Assembly (NCBI GenBank): GCA_016191145.1
Contig: JACPPD010000018.1
Coordinates: forward strand, 18,098-82,097
Source of the DNA: Ignavibacteria bacterium
GTDB lineage: Bacteria > Bacteroidota > Ignavibacteria > Kapaibacteriales > Kapaibacteriaceae
Length of the DNA: 64,000 bases
Reading direction: 5' to 3'
The position numbers and the translations under genes were made by a program. Each line of letters begins with the position of its first letter. Position 1 is the first letter of the stretch. This document shows, piece after piece, positions 10,297-18,187 of the stretch. The notes below the pieces were generated by a model that was given only the letters and a program-made list of their open reading frames with translations, made no database searches and was not told the DNA's origin.

Positions 10297-10989
10297 ATGA
10301 CTACAGAAGATTTTCTCCGTGAGCTCGATGAAATTGTATCTGAGCGCCACATGCTGCAGCACCCGTTTTATATCATGTGGAACGAGGGTGCATTATCAAT
10401 TGAAATGCTAAGAGAGTATGCAAAGGAATATTACCATCAGGTGCATGCTTTCCCAACATTTGTGAGCGCAACGCATGCTAATTGTGACGACATGGAAGTG
10501 CGCCAAATGCTCTTAGAAAATCTTATCGAAGAAGAGAAGGGGCCGGATAATCACCCGGAGCTGTGGGTCCGCTTTGCTGGAGCTTTGGGCGTTTCCCGCC
10601 AGGAAGTTGCATCGCGCAAATACCTCGCTGCAACGCGTGCTTCGGTGCGTATCCTCAAAGATTTGGCTCGGAGAAACAATGCCGCCGAAGGGTTAGCTGC
10701 TCTGTATGCATACGAATCACAGATTCCTGAAATAGCGACCACAAAAATTCAAGGTTTGAAAAAGTGGTACAACCTCGACACAAAGGATGCTCTTGAATTC
10801 TTTGTTGTTCATGAGCATGCCGATGAAATACACAGGACTGTTACGCGCGAAGCACTTGTGCGCATGTGCCGGACCGACGAACAAAAACAGGCAGCGCTTG
10901 ATGCTGCACGCGAAGCGGCCGATGCTTTTAATCTTTTGCTCGATGGAGTTTACAACACCTGGTGTGCTGAAAAAGCCTCATTGAATTAA
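10297..10989 (+). CDS. CADD/TenA-family di-iron enzyme (pABA/folate type)
   Basis: This 230-residue helical protein belongs to the PqqC/TenA-like superfamily and most resembles CADD. That enzyme makes p-aminobenzoate for folate, using one of its own tyrosines as substrate. Candidate metal ligands are visible: Glu and His seven apart in EEEKGPDNH, and H-x3-D-x2-H in HEHADEIH. A tyrosine in HPFYIMW (Tyr25) is placed like the sacrificial tyrosine of CADD. The ATG at 10297 is chosen because the family's N-terminus begins there and a TAnnTTTG element lies upstream; GTG 10225 would add an unrelated leader. The following amidotransferase gene starts 16 bp downstream. The family is secure; the exact reaction is inferred. 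Confidence 0.8.
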   Translation: MTTEDFLRELDEIVSERHMLQHPFYIMWNEGALSIEMLREYAKEYYHQVHAFPTFVSATHANCDDMEVRQMLLENLIEEEKGPDNHPELWVRFAGALGVSRQEVASRKYLAATRASVRILKDLARRNNAAEGLAALYAYESQIPEIATTKIQGLKKWYNLDTKDALEFFVVHEHADEIHRTVTREALVRMCRTDEQKQAALDAAREAADAFNLLLDGVYNTWCAEKASLN

Positions 10990-11005
10990 CACCAGTACCC
11001 ATTGA

Positions 11006-11914
11006 ATGTGCCGGTTTGTTGCCTATATCGGACCTCCAATACTTGCGAGTGATCTGCTTTATACTCCTAAGTTCTCGCTGATTACTGCTCAGACAATGAA
11101 TGCCGGTGAAATGTCTGTGGCCGTCAACGGCGATGGGTTCGGCATTGGATGGTACGATCCGGCACTGGATAATGAACCCTGTGTGTTCCGTAGTATTAAA
11201 CCTGCATGGAGCGATAGTAATTTAAAGCAACTTTCAAGGAAGATTCACTCGCCATGCATCTTCGCCCACGTTCGAGCTGCGTCGCCAGGGTTGTCTGTCG
11301 ATGAGGTGAACTCTCATCCGTTCTGGTGCGGGCAGTTGATGTTTATGCATAACGGAGTGCTCGGCGGATTTAAGGCACTGCGTAGGAAGTTGCTGCGCTT
11401 GCTTAACGACACAGCTTATGATGCCATACAGGGGTCTACAGATTCCGAACATTTATTTGGTTTGTTCCTCAATAACATCAACGATCCATTCGGCAAGGTT
11501 ACGTGCGAAGAAATGGTCTTTGCCCTTACCAAGATGTTCGAAGATCTAAATACATTGATGATTGATTCAGACGTGCGGCAGCATTCTTATCTGAACCTCG
11601 CAGTAACCAACGGCACCTCGTTAGTCTCAGTTCGCTATACAACCAATCCAAATGTCCAGCCCGCCACTCTGTACTACATGCACGGCAAGGAATATCATTG
11701 TCATGGCGATATTTGCGTTATGGAGCCAACCTATGGTAAACCTAGCGCCATCGTAGTTGCTTCGGAGCCATTCACGTCCCGTCGGTCCGACTGGATGAAG
11801 GTAGAGAGAAATTCCATGATGATTGTCGACGAAACCATGCGGATGCATTTCCGGCATGTGGAGATGGATGTTGAAAAACTCGAGTTTGAATCGATCACAC
11901 CGGAGATTCGATGA
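11006..11914 (+). CDS. Class II glutamine amidotransferase (YafJ/EgtC-like)
   Basis: The 302-residue protein begins MCRFVAYIGPP, so Cys2 becomes the N-terminal nucleophile after Met removal, as in Ntn-type class II glutamine amidotransferases. Further family signs are NGDGFGIGWY, FAHVRAAS, HNG in FMHNGVLGG and STDSEHLFGL. It should release ammonia from glutamine; the acceptor reaction is unknown for YafJ. An EgtC role in ergothioneine synthesis is unlikely because no egt gene is nearby. It ends in a 4-bp overlap with nuoL (ATGA), so the two are probably translated from one mRNA. Confidence 0.85.
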   Translation: MCRFVAYIGPPILASDLLYTPKFSLITAQTMNAGEMSVAVNGDGFGIGWYDPALDNEPCVFRSIKPAWSDSNLKQLSRKIHSPCIFAHVRAASPGLSVDEVNSHPFWCGQLMFMHNGVLGGFKALRRKLLRLLNDTAYDAIQGSTDSEHLFGLFLNNINDPFGKVTCEEMVFALTKMFEDLNTLMIDSDVRQHSYLNLAVTNGTSLVSVRYTTNPNVQPATLYYMHGKEYHCHGDICVMEPTYGKPSAIVVASEPFTSRRSDWMKVERNSMMIVDETMRMHFRHVEMDVEKLEFESITPEIR

Positions 11915-13869
11915 ATCCAGCATTATTGACATTATTCCCTCTCCTTGGCTTTGTTGTTATTGGATTGTTTGGCAAGTGGCTGAAGCATGAGAAAGTGATT
12001 GGAGTTGTTGGAAGCGGCGCCATCTTTCTTTCCTTTCTTGTTGCCGTGGTGTTGTTCTGTGATCTGCTTCAGATGCCCGAAGAGTCTAGAAGCTATGTGT
12101 CGACGGTATACACATGGATTGCAACAGGCTCGTTCTCAGTCAATGTAGCCTATCGCGTTGATCAGTTATCAGTGCTGTTTGCGCTAATCATCACCGGCGT
12201 TGGATTCCTAATCCATGTCTATTCAATTGGTTACATGCACGGCGACAAAGGCTTCGCACGCTTCTTCGCCTACCTAAATCTCTTCGTATTCATGATGCTC
12301 AATCTTGTGATGGCCAGCAACTTCCTGCTGACGTTTCTGGGTTGGGAAGGTGTTGGTTTGTGCTCGTATCTGCTGATTGGATTTTGGTACGACAGAAAAT
12401 TTGAAGGCTCATTTATCACGTGGACGGGTGATGCTGCCAAGAAAGCATTCATCGTAAATCGCATTGGCGACTTCGGAGTATTGATTGCGATGTTCATGTT
12501 ATTTAATATCTTCGGGACTCTCGATTACGGCGAAATTTCGCAGCACGCCCAGGGTGTGTTTAGCATGGGAGACACAGCCGTAACCATCATAACACTAGCT
12601 CTATTCTTAGGATGTACCGGCAAGAGTGCGCAAATTCCACTAGCAGTGTGGCTGCCGGATGCCATGGCAGGTCCCACTCCAGTGTCGGCCCTCATTCACG
12701 CGGCTACGATGGTTACTTCGGGTATTTTCCTAATTGCCCGCACCAATGTATTGTTTGCGTTGGCGCCTGCAACTATGGCCATAGTAGCTGGCGTGGGCAT
12801 TGCAACTGCCTTGATAGCAGGTACAATTGGCTTAGTACAGAACGATATCAAGAAGGTACTTGCTTACTCCACGGTATCTCAGCTCGGCTTCATGTTTACG
12901 GCGCTTGGTGTTGGTGCTTTCACTGCAGGCGTTTTTCACGTAATGACTCACGCTTTTTTTAAAGCACTGCTGTTCCTTGCATCAGGATCAGTTATTCACG
13001 GAATGCACGAGGAACAAGACGTTCAGAAAATGGGCGGACTTAAAAAGTATATGCCCGTGACGTTTGCAACATGGATTATCGGAACATTTGCCATTGCCGG
13101 AATTCCGGTGTTTTCTGGATTCTTTTCCAAAGATGAAATTCTGTGGAATGCCTATATAGGGGGCGGACCAATTCTCTGGGGCATCGGCGCTATTGCTGCC
13201 TTCTTCACTGCTTTCTATATGTGGCGTTTAACCAGCCTCACCTTCTTTGGGAAGGAACGCTTCGACCATCACAGCGTGCATCCTCATGAATCACCTGTTA
13301 CTATGACAGCTCCACTGGTGATTCTGGCTGTGCTGTCGGCTATTGGCGGCTTCGTTGGCATTCCTCATGTGATAGGTCATTTAATCAATGTTCCTAACTA
13401 TATTGAGCATTGGCTAGAACCTGTATTTTCAAGTGCTCAGGCCATTCTTCCTGCCCATGTAGGCGAGTACTCTGCGCTGGAGTGGACGCTGATGGGAATT
13501 TCCACGGTCGTTGCAGTGTCGGGAATTTTGCTCGCACGAACATTTTATGCAGCCGGTCCTGAAAGGGCGCACCAACTGGCAGCACGATTTTCTCTCCTCT
13601 ATAAGATTTTGTGGAACAAATGGTACCTTGATGAGCTTTACCAGATGCTGCTTGTGAATCCGATCTACATCGCATCGCGTGATTTCTTGTGGAAGGTGGT
13701 AGATGTAGTTGTTATTGATGGAATTGTAAATGGATCGGCTCGTACCATAGCAGCTTCTGCCTCGATACTGCGCCGCTTGCAAACCGGAATCGCTCAGAAT
13801 TACGCTTTGCTCATGATGGCCGGTATTGTGGTTCTGATTGTAATTGTCTTGTACCCATTTTTTAGCTAG
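11911..13869 (+). CDS. nuoL: NADH-quinone oxidoreductase subunit L
   Basis: This 652-residue polytopic membrane protein matches NuoL, the distal antiporter-like proton-pumping subunit of complex I. Typical segments are FARFFAYLNLFVFMMLNLV, FLGWEGVGLCSYLLIGFWY, AFIVNRIGDFG and PTPVSALIHAATMVTSGIFL, which holds a key channel His, with the pump Lys in QNDIKKVLAYSTVSQLGFM. A C-terminal lateral helix region follows. Length is normal. No other nuo gene is adjacent: the upstream neighbour is an amidotransferase and the downstream one a lipoprotein. Complex I genes must then be split elsewhere in the genome, or this copy serves another complex. Confidence 0.92.
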   Translation: MNPALLTLFPLLGFVVIGLFGKWLKHEKVIGVVGSGAIFLSFLVAVVLFCDLLQMPEESRSYVSTVYTWIATGSFSVNVAYRVDQLSVLFALIITGVGFLIHVYSIGYMHGDKGFARFFAYLNLFVFMMLNLVMASNFLLTFLGWEGVGLCSYLLIGFWYDRKFEGSFITWTGDAAKKAFIVNRIGDFGVLIAMFMLFNIFGTLDYGEISQHAQGVFSMGDTAVTIITLALFLGCTGKSAQIPLAVWLPDAMAGPTPVSALIHAATMVTSGIFLIARTNVLFALAPATMAIVAGVGIATALIAGTIGLVQNDIKKVLAYSTVSQLGFMFTALGVGAFTAGVFHVMTHAFFKALLFLASGSVIHGMHEEQDVQKMGGLKKYMPVTFATWIIGTFAIAGIPVFSGFFSKDEILWNAYIGGGPILWGIGAIAAFFTAFYMWRLTSLTFFGKERFDHHSVHPHESPVTMTAPLVILAVLSAIGGFVGIPHVIGHLINVPNYIEHWLEPVFSSAQAILPAHVGEYSALEWTLMGISTVVAVSGILLARTFYAAGPERAHQLAARFSLLYKILWNKWYLDELYQMLLVNPIYIASRDFLWKVVDVVVIDGIVNGSARTIAASASILRRLQTGIAQNYALLMMAGIVVLIVIVLYPFFS

Positions 13870-13893
13870 TCTTTCATTAACAGAGAGGTCGTC

Positions 13894-14400
13894 ATGAAAC
13901 TGCACTTTCTTACATTGGCCGCAATTGTAATGAGTATTACAATAGCCTGTAGCAGCAGTCCTGTAAAGCCGGCAGAAACGAACACAAGTTCAACCAATTC
14001 ATTCAATGCAACCGGCGGCGGTTACACCAATGCTTCGTTTAAAGGGTTTATTGCCGATACAGCATCGGATGCATCCGAGCAAACAGGTAGTGCCTATATT
14101 GTTTTCACCGGATTGACAAATAAGACCGGAGAAGCCTTTTCCATCATCATTCAGTTAGACAGCACTGAAGTGAAAAAGTATATCGTTAATCCTGTGGAGC
14201 AGACCGTGATGACGCTGTTTATTTCCTCGGGATCTGGTACAACGTCGTACCTATCAATTGATGGCGAAATCGATCTTACCAAATGGGACGCTCCTGGCGG
14301 ACGGGCTAAGGGGACATTCAAGGGTTCGTTTAGGAGCTCAACATCGGCTGACGTTATAACAGTCACAGATGGAAAGTTCGATATCTACAGATCAATCTAA
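13894..14400 (+). CDS. Small putative lipoprotein
   Basis: The 168-residue product has a lipoprotein signal (LAAIVMSITIAC, then SSSPVKP), followed by a Ser/Thr/Asn-rich linker. The mature domain is about 125 residues of beta-rich sequence (GSAYIVFTGLTNKTGEAFSI, SYLSIDGEIDLTKW, KGTFKGSF). I do not recognise a family. The ending pattern, a KGTFKG strand followed by ITVTDGKFD, resembles small exported beta-sandwich proteins. It has its own ribosome-binding site (AGAGAGG) and sits 24 bp after nuoL. Confidence 0.7.
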   Translation: MKLHFLTLAAIVMSITIACSSSPVKPAETNTSSTNSFNATGGGYTNASFKGFIADTASDASEQTGSAYIVFTGLTNKTGEAFSIIIQLDSTEVKKYIVNPVEQTVMTLFISSGSGTTSYLSIDGEIDLTKWDAPGGRAKGTFKGSFRSSTSADVITVTDGKFDIYRSI

Positions 14401-14430
14401 ACAACACCACATCACTGAAATTGCTTTCTA

Positions 14431-15162
14431 GTGTGTTATACTGTTTCAATATTTGCCAGCACACACGAAATTGAGACAGATCTTGGAGCAACGTTTGATG
14501 ATGCAGATGCTTACCAGCCATACTTCAACGTTTCTGGGTTCGTGCATCCGGCGCTTCCCATGGTTTCATCGGAGCGTCCCGATGCCATCCAGATTCTTGA
14601 ATGGGGCTTGATTCCGCGATGGATCAGGGATCTCGATGCAGCTTCTGATATTGCCAATAAAACATTGAATGCCAGAGGCGACACAGTATTTGAGAAATCA
14701 TCATTTAAGGACGCCATCGTCTCGAGAAGATCGTTGTTACCTGTAAACGGGTTTATTGAGTGGCGTCACGAAAAAAAATCCAAACTGCCTTTTTTTGTAA
14801 GGGGCATACAAGAGACATTAATTACCTTGGGATGCATTTTCGAAGAGTGGACAGACAGAAATTCCGGAGAGCACAAAAAGACATTTTCAATCCTGACCAC
14901 AGATGCAAACGAGCTAATGGCGTACATACACAACAACAAACTGCGCATGCCAGTCGTCATAGGTAAAGCAGATCGCAGCGCCTGGCTTTCTGATATCGAT
15001 AGGCACACCATAGAACAGCTCATGCGCCCCCTTTGCGAACATCAACTGCAGGCAATCCCGCTTTCGCGGGAGATATCGCATATAACAGTTAACACAGACA
15101 ACGCAGATTTATTGAAACCAATCGGCACGGCAATTGTTGATCCTCTTGTTAACAATAATTAG
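14431..15162 (+). CDS. SRAP domain protein (YedK/HMCES-like)
   Basis: This 243-residue protein of the SOS-response-associated peptidase family crosslinks to abasic sites in single-stranded DNA through Cys2 and so shields them. The start must be GTG at 14431, since it gives Met-Cys-Tyr-Thr with Cys at position 2. The catalytic set is visible: Asn in NKTLNARGDTVFEK, Glu in GFIEW, and His in YIHNNKLRMPVVI. EWGLIPRWI, which usually reads W-G-L-I-P-x-W, is also present. It overlaps the following thioredoxin gene by 29 bp. No SOS-box could be identified. Confidence 0.9.
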   Translation: MCYTVSIFASTHEIETDLGATFDDADAYQPYFNVSGFVHPALPMVSSERPDAIQILEWGLIPRWIRDLDAASDIANKTLNARGDTVFEKSSFKDAIVSRRSLLPVNGFIEWRHEKKSKLPFFVRGIQETLITLGCIFEEWTDRNSGEHKKTFSILTTDANELMAYIHNNKLRMPVVIGKADRSAWLSDIDRHTIEQLMRPLCEHQLQAIPLSREISHITVNTDNADLLKPIGTAIVDPLVNNN

Positions 15163-15601
15163 CTCGTTTACAATCCCGCTGATGAGCCTTGATGATATGG
15201 AATCGAGGTTGAAGGAGGGGAAAGACACAGTTTACATCGTTAATTTCTGGGCAACATGGTGCAAGCCGTGTGTGAAAGAGTTGGCAAATTTTGATAGGGT
15301 GGCACGCGAGAATCAAGATAATGCAGTAAGGGTCTTACTTGTCAGCATCGACGATAAGAGCACGCTTAACACAACGGTTAAACCATTTGTACAGAGACAA
15401 GACCTACAGGCAGAAGTATTGATGCTGGATGAATTAAAGCCCCACGTGTGGATAGACAGAGTTGATTCATCGTGGAGTGGAGCGATTCCGGCAACGATGT
15501 TAGTGCAGACTTCGACCAGACGCCGTGAGTTTTTTGAACAGGAATTTTCTTACGTCGAATTAAATAATAAACTTTCAGATTTCCTTAAAGGCACACCTTG
15601 A
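15134..15601 (+). CDS. Exported thioredoxin-fold protein (TlpA-like)
   Basis: This is a 155-residue thioredoxin-like protein with NFWATWCKPCVKEL, that is, a WCxPC redox pair. It lacks the usual TlpA beta-hairpin extension. The TTG start at 15134 gives a hydrophobic leader (LILLLTIISSFTIPLMS) suited to export. An ATG further in (MSLDDMES) would give a cytoplasmic form, so location depends on the start used. The cis-Pro loop is present as GAIPATML. It overlaps the SRAP gene by 29 bp and the next gene by 4 bp, forming a translationally coupled pair with a second thioredoxin-fold protein. A likely role is thiol-disulfide exchange in the periplasm. Confidence 0.8.
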   Translation: MLILLLTIISSFTIPLMSLDDMESRLKEGKDTVYIVNFWATWCKPCVKELANFDRVARENQDNAVRVLLVSIDDKSTLNTTVKPFVQRQDLQAEVLMLDELKPHVWIDRVDSSWSGAIPATMLVQTSTRRREFFEQEFSYVELNNKLSDFLKGTP

Positions 15602-16221
15602 AGTATACGTCTTTATGTATGGCTTGGTTGATCGCAATGTTTTCAGCCATTTCAATGAGCGCAGTTGATCTTCCGGATGGCGTCAAAGTCGGAGACCCTG
15701 CTCCCGATTTCAACATCAGGAACATCGATAACAAGCGCATAAGCCTTTCAACTTTTAAAGAAGCAAAAGGCATCATTCTTGTTTTTACGTGTAATTCTTG
15801 CCCCTTTTCAAAAAAGTATGAAGATAGAATCATCAATCTTCATACAAAGTATGCGGGCAAGGGCTGGCCTGTATTGGCCGTCAATTCTAATGATTCAACC
15901 ATTTCAGAAGAAGATTCTTTTTCAGCAATGCAAATGCTAGCATCTGAGCATGGATACAAGTTTCCTTATGGGCTTGATGAGACGCAAACAATGGCAATGA
16001 AATACGGCGCCCGACGAACACCCCACGTATTTCTGATTCAAATCAATAATTCAAAATTCACGGTCACCTATATCGGCGCCATTGACGATAATGCAAATGA
16101 TCCCTCGAAAGTAGAGACGCGATTTGTAGAGAATGCAATCGACAATATGATTAAAGGTGAGCCGGTAGAACCATCAATAACAAAGGCAATTGGATGCACA
16201 ATCAAGTGGCGGAATCATTGA
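15598..16221 (+). CDS. Exported thioredoxin/peroxiredoxin-like protein
   Basis: The 207-residue product has a signal peptide (LCMAWLIAMFSAISMSA) and an AhpC/TSA-type fold beginning VGDPAPDFNIRNIDNKRISL. The active site reads VFTCNSCPFSKKYEDRI, a C-x-x-C pair as in the exported 'redoxin' group with T-C-N-x-C-P. A conserved R-R-T-P-H-V-F-L segment is the cis-Pro loop. The start is TTG, overlapping the upstream gene by 4 bp. Together with that gene it probably forms an exported redox pair. Whether it reduces peroxides or only disulfides is open. Confidence 0.8.
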   Translation: MKYTSLCMAWLIAMFSAISMSAVDLPDGVKVGDPAPDFNIRNIDNKRISLSTFKEAKGIILVFTCNSCPFSKKYEDRIINLHTKYAGKGWPVLAVNSNDSTISEEDSFSAMQMLASEHGYKFPYGLDETQTMAMKYGARRTPHVFLIQINNSKFTVTYIGAIDDNANDPSKVETRFVENAIDNMIKGEPVEPSITKAIGCTIKWRNH

Positions 16222-16230
16222 TTTCCCTCG

Positions 16231-16238
16231 TATCTTTG
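16231..16238 (+). promoter_or_regulatory. TAnnTTTG-type promoter -7 element
   Basis: TATCTTTG lies about 94 bp before the ATG of the disordered repeat protein and fits the Bacteroidota -7 consensus. It would leave a leader of roughly 85 nt. Confidence 0.5.
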
Positions 16239-16286
16239 AAACAGATATCCACGTTCGTGCATTACATTTCTTTAACGCACGTTTTG

Positions 16287-16307
16287 CTATTTCGATCCGC
16301 GAAATAG
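16287..16307 (+). promoter_or_regulatory. 5' leader hairpin
   Basis: A perfect 8-bp stem (CTATTTCG / CGAAATAG) with a 5-nt loop sits 25 bp before the start of the disordered repeat protein, inside its predicted leader. It could affect translation or mRNA stability; no known riboswitch class is recognised. Confidence 0.35.
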
Positions 16308-16331
16308 ATAAGGATTACCCAAATTTTAGAT

Positions 16332-17324
16332 ATGCAAGAAAACGGTCGTAACCGACGTGGACGCCGCGAGCGCCAAGACGGTGACCCAGAACAACAGCCG
16401 CTGACGAATGAAAGCGCTATGGAGCTTGGACCTGCCCGGCGAAAGAAGAAGCCGGTGGGCAAGCGTCCCCCCCTAGTCTATGACTCAGATTATGTTCCCG
16501 GCAGGAACCCACAATTCGTTAATGGTAGTGAAACGGAAGGGGGCAAGAAGCCGGGCTTCCGCAAACCCAGAGGACAGAATCAAGGTGGATTCAGACAGGG
16601 TCGGGCGCAGGAAGGGAAATGGCATTCAGGCAGGCAGCAGCAAACACATTCAGATAAATCGCGCGGAGCAGACAGATCGAGGCGACAGCATGGACGCCCC
16701 ATGCCTGGTCAGTATCGGCCTCCCCAAGAAGATGGTCTGCGTCAGCCAGATCAGCGGGATGAACGCCGAGGCGGACGCTTTCAGAGACCTGGGCAGCGTA
16801 ATACTCCATACCGTCAGCCCGGGCAAGATCAAGAGGAACGGCAACATGGTGGCCCGCACCGAAATGGTCCTAATCGAAATGGACCGCATGGTAGCGGCGC
16901 GCAGCGTGGTGGCCCGCACCGCAGTGGTCCACACCGTGATGGTCCACACCGCAGCGGCCAGCAGCGCTTTGGCCCACACCCGAATGGCCCGCAACGCAGT
17001 GGCCAACGTCGAAATGGCGCGCAACAGACTGGTCCACAACAAGCTGGTTCTCAACAGTCTGGACAACCAAATATTGGTCAGCAGCGAACGAGGAACCAGA
17101 GACCAGGACAGCAGCGGGGTAGATTCCAGGGCAAACAACTTCAGAGAGGCAGGTCGGCAGGTTTTAGTCAATCAAAGCGTGTAAACCCTAAGGATCTCGG
17201 CCACACTAAGGTTTATACTGCCGATACATTTATTTATAAAGAAAATTTAGATCCTAAAAAGCCAACAGAACGAAAAATGAGAAGTCGGCGCATTAGGCCT
17301 TCGGAAGAACCACCAACGGAGTAG
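16332..17324 (+). CDS. Basic, disordered Gly/Gln/Arg/His-rich repeat protein
   Basis: This 330-residue protein has almost no hydrophobic core. The N-terminus is very basic (NRRGRRERQ, GPARRKKKPVGKRPP). Residues about 170-245 are a pentapeptide array of the form G-P-H-R-S/N/D, grading into G-Q-R-R-N and G-P-Q-Q-A. Only the last 50 residues look more ordered (DLGHTKVYTADTFIYKENLD), ending with an Arg-rich tail. The composition suggests RNA or nucleic-acid binding or phase-separating behaviour, by analogy with other Arg/Gly-rich proteins. I recognise no specific family. Frames on both strands are open through the repeat because of composition; this one is chosen for its ATG, leader and ordered C-terminus. 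The next gene starts 4 bp later. Confidence 0.7.
   Translation: MQENGRNRRGRRERQDGDPEQQPLTNESAMELGPARRKKKPVGKRPPLVYDSDYVPGRNPQFVNGSETEGGKKPGFRKPRGQNQGGFRQGRAQEGKWHSGRQQQTHSDKSRGADRSRRQHGRPMPGQYRPPQEDGLRQPDQRDERRGGRFQRPGQRNTPYRQPGQDQEERQHGGPHRNGPNRNGPHGSGAQRGGPHRSGPHRDGPHRSGQQRFGPHPNGPQRSGQRRNGAQQTGPQQAGSQQSGQPNIGQQRTRNQRPGQQRGRFQGKQLQRGRSAGFSQSKRVNPKDLGHTKVYTADTFIYKENLDPKKPTERKMRSRRIRPSEEPPTE
16850..17055 (+). repeat. 15-bp degenerate tandem repeat (coding)
   Basis: About 13-14 units of 15 bp of the general form GGTCCNCACCGNARY encode the G-P-H-R-x pentapeptides of the disordered protein. Units near 16920-16960 are almost identical, which suggests recent slippage. Confidence 0.75.
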
Positions 17325-17327
17325 GGC

Positions 17328-18185
17328 ATGAATAACACGTTACTTATGCTGACAGCTTGCATGACCCTGGCAATTTGTTCTCCCATGCTACAGGCTCAGG
17401 ATACCGCAGACGTAGAGAACGACGACATGATACAGGATGTAGTGAAATCGTTTAAGCATCCTTTTATGCAGGTTTCAATTGGCAATGCTATGATTGCACT
17501 CGACGGTGTACCCTCCATTGAGAATGACCTCACGTATGGTATAGACCTTGGTTTTACCCGTACCCGCCAAGTGATGAATTCTAGTGTTAATTATCAATAT
17601 AACAAAGGTCTCTATTTAAAATATCATATGGCTCCGAACCCCGTTCCTGGTTCTTATACCTCAGATGTTTGGCGTTTTGGCACCCAGTCCACTGAGTCGT
17701 ACGGATATTCTTTTAGCAGTGGCGAGCCGGAAGGTATTTATTTTGACTTTTCAAATGCACCCTTGAGTTGGTACAGTATTGTTAATAAGGGATCAGTTGA
17801 TTCCTTGTCGAACGCACGAATGGCACGATTCCAAGATGCACTGCGTTTTGGCGAAGCATCTCTTGCTTCGATAACCTTACGCGCATCCAACAATATTTCT
17901 TTTAACGCCGGATTTGAATGGGCACAAGCCTACGAGCGACACATGTTCTGGTATTGGGCAGGGAGTCAGCTCCTTGAGGGAATTGGAGATAAGCTTGCAG
18001 AATTCTTTGTTGGGGCGATCAAGAAGAATTCGCCCTCTGCTGTACCAATCATGCACTTCATTCTTCGTAACGGGATTGCCTTCGGCTTTAAAGCGCTTCG
18101 TCAGCATCAGATGAACTGGCCATTTACAACGGCTGCACCTTTGAACTTCACCACGTATCGAATTGGGACGACGATAATTTTCTAA
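17328..18185 (+). CDS. Hypothetical exported protein, possible outer-membrane protein
   Basis: The 285-residue product has a signal peptide ending ICSPMLQAQD and then an acidic stretch. The mature part has beta-strand-like segments rich in aromatic residues (FMQVSIGNAMIAL, YGIDLGFTRTRQV, NYQYNKGLYLKYHM) and ends TTYRIGTTIIF with a terminal Phe, as in outer-membrane beta-barrels. A middle region (QLLEGIGDKLAEFFVGAIKK) is helical and unusual for a small barrel. I do not recognise the family. It follows the disordered protein closely and is convergent with lysA, with only 2 bp between the stops. Confidence 0.6.
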   Translation: MNNTLLMLTACMTLAICSPMLQAQDTADVENDDMIQDVVKSFKHPFMQVSIGNAMIALDGVPSIENDLTYGIDLGFTRTRQVMNSSVNYQYNKGLYLKYHMAPNPVPGSYTSDVWRFGTQSTESYGYSFSSGEPEGIYFDFSNAPLSWYSIVNKGSVDSLSNARMARFQDALRFGEASLASITLRASNNISFNAGFEWAQAYERHMFWYWAGSQLLEGIGDKLAEFFVGAIKKNSPSAVPIMHFILRNGIAFGFKALRQHQMNWPFTTAAPLNFTTYRIGTTIIF

Positions 18186-18187
18186 CG

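Noticed and set aside
16480..17184. Long frames on both strands through the repeat protein (also 16650-17171 minus)
   Set aside because: They are open only because the region is a GC-rich 15-bp repeat; they lack ordered sequence, a plausible start and a leader.
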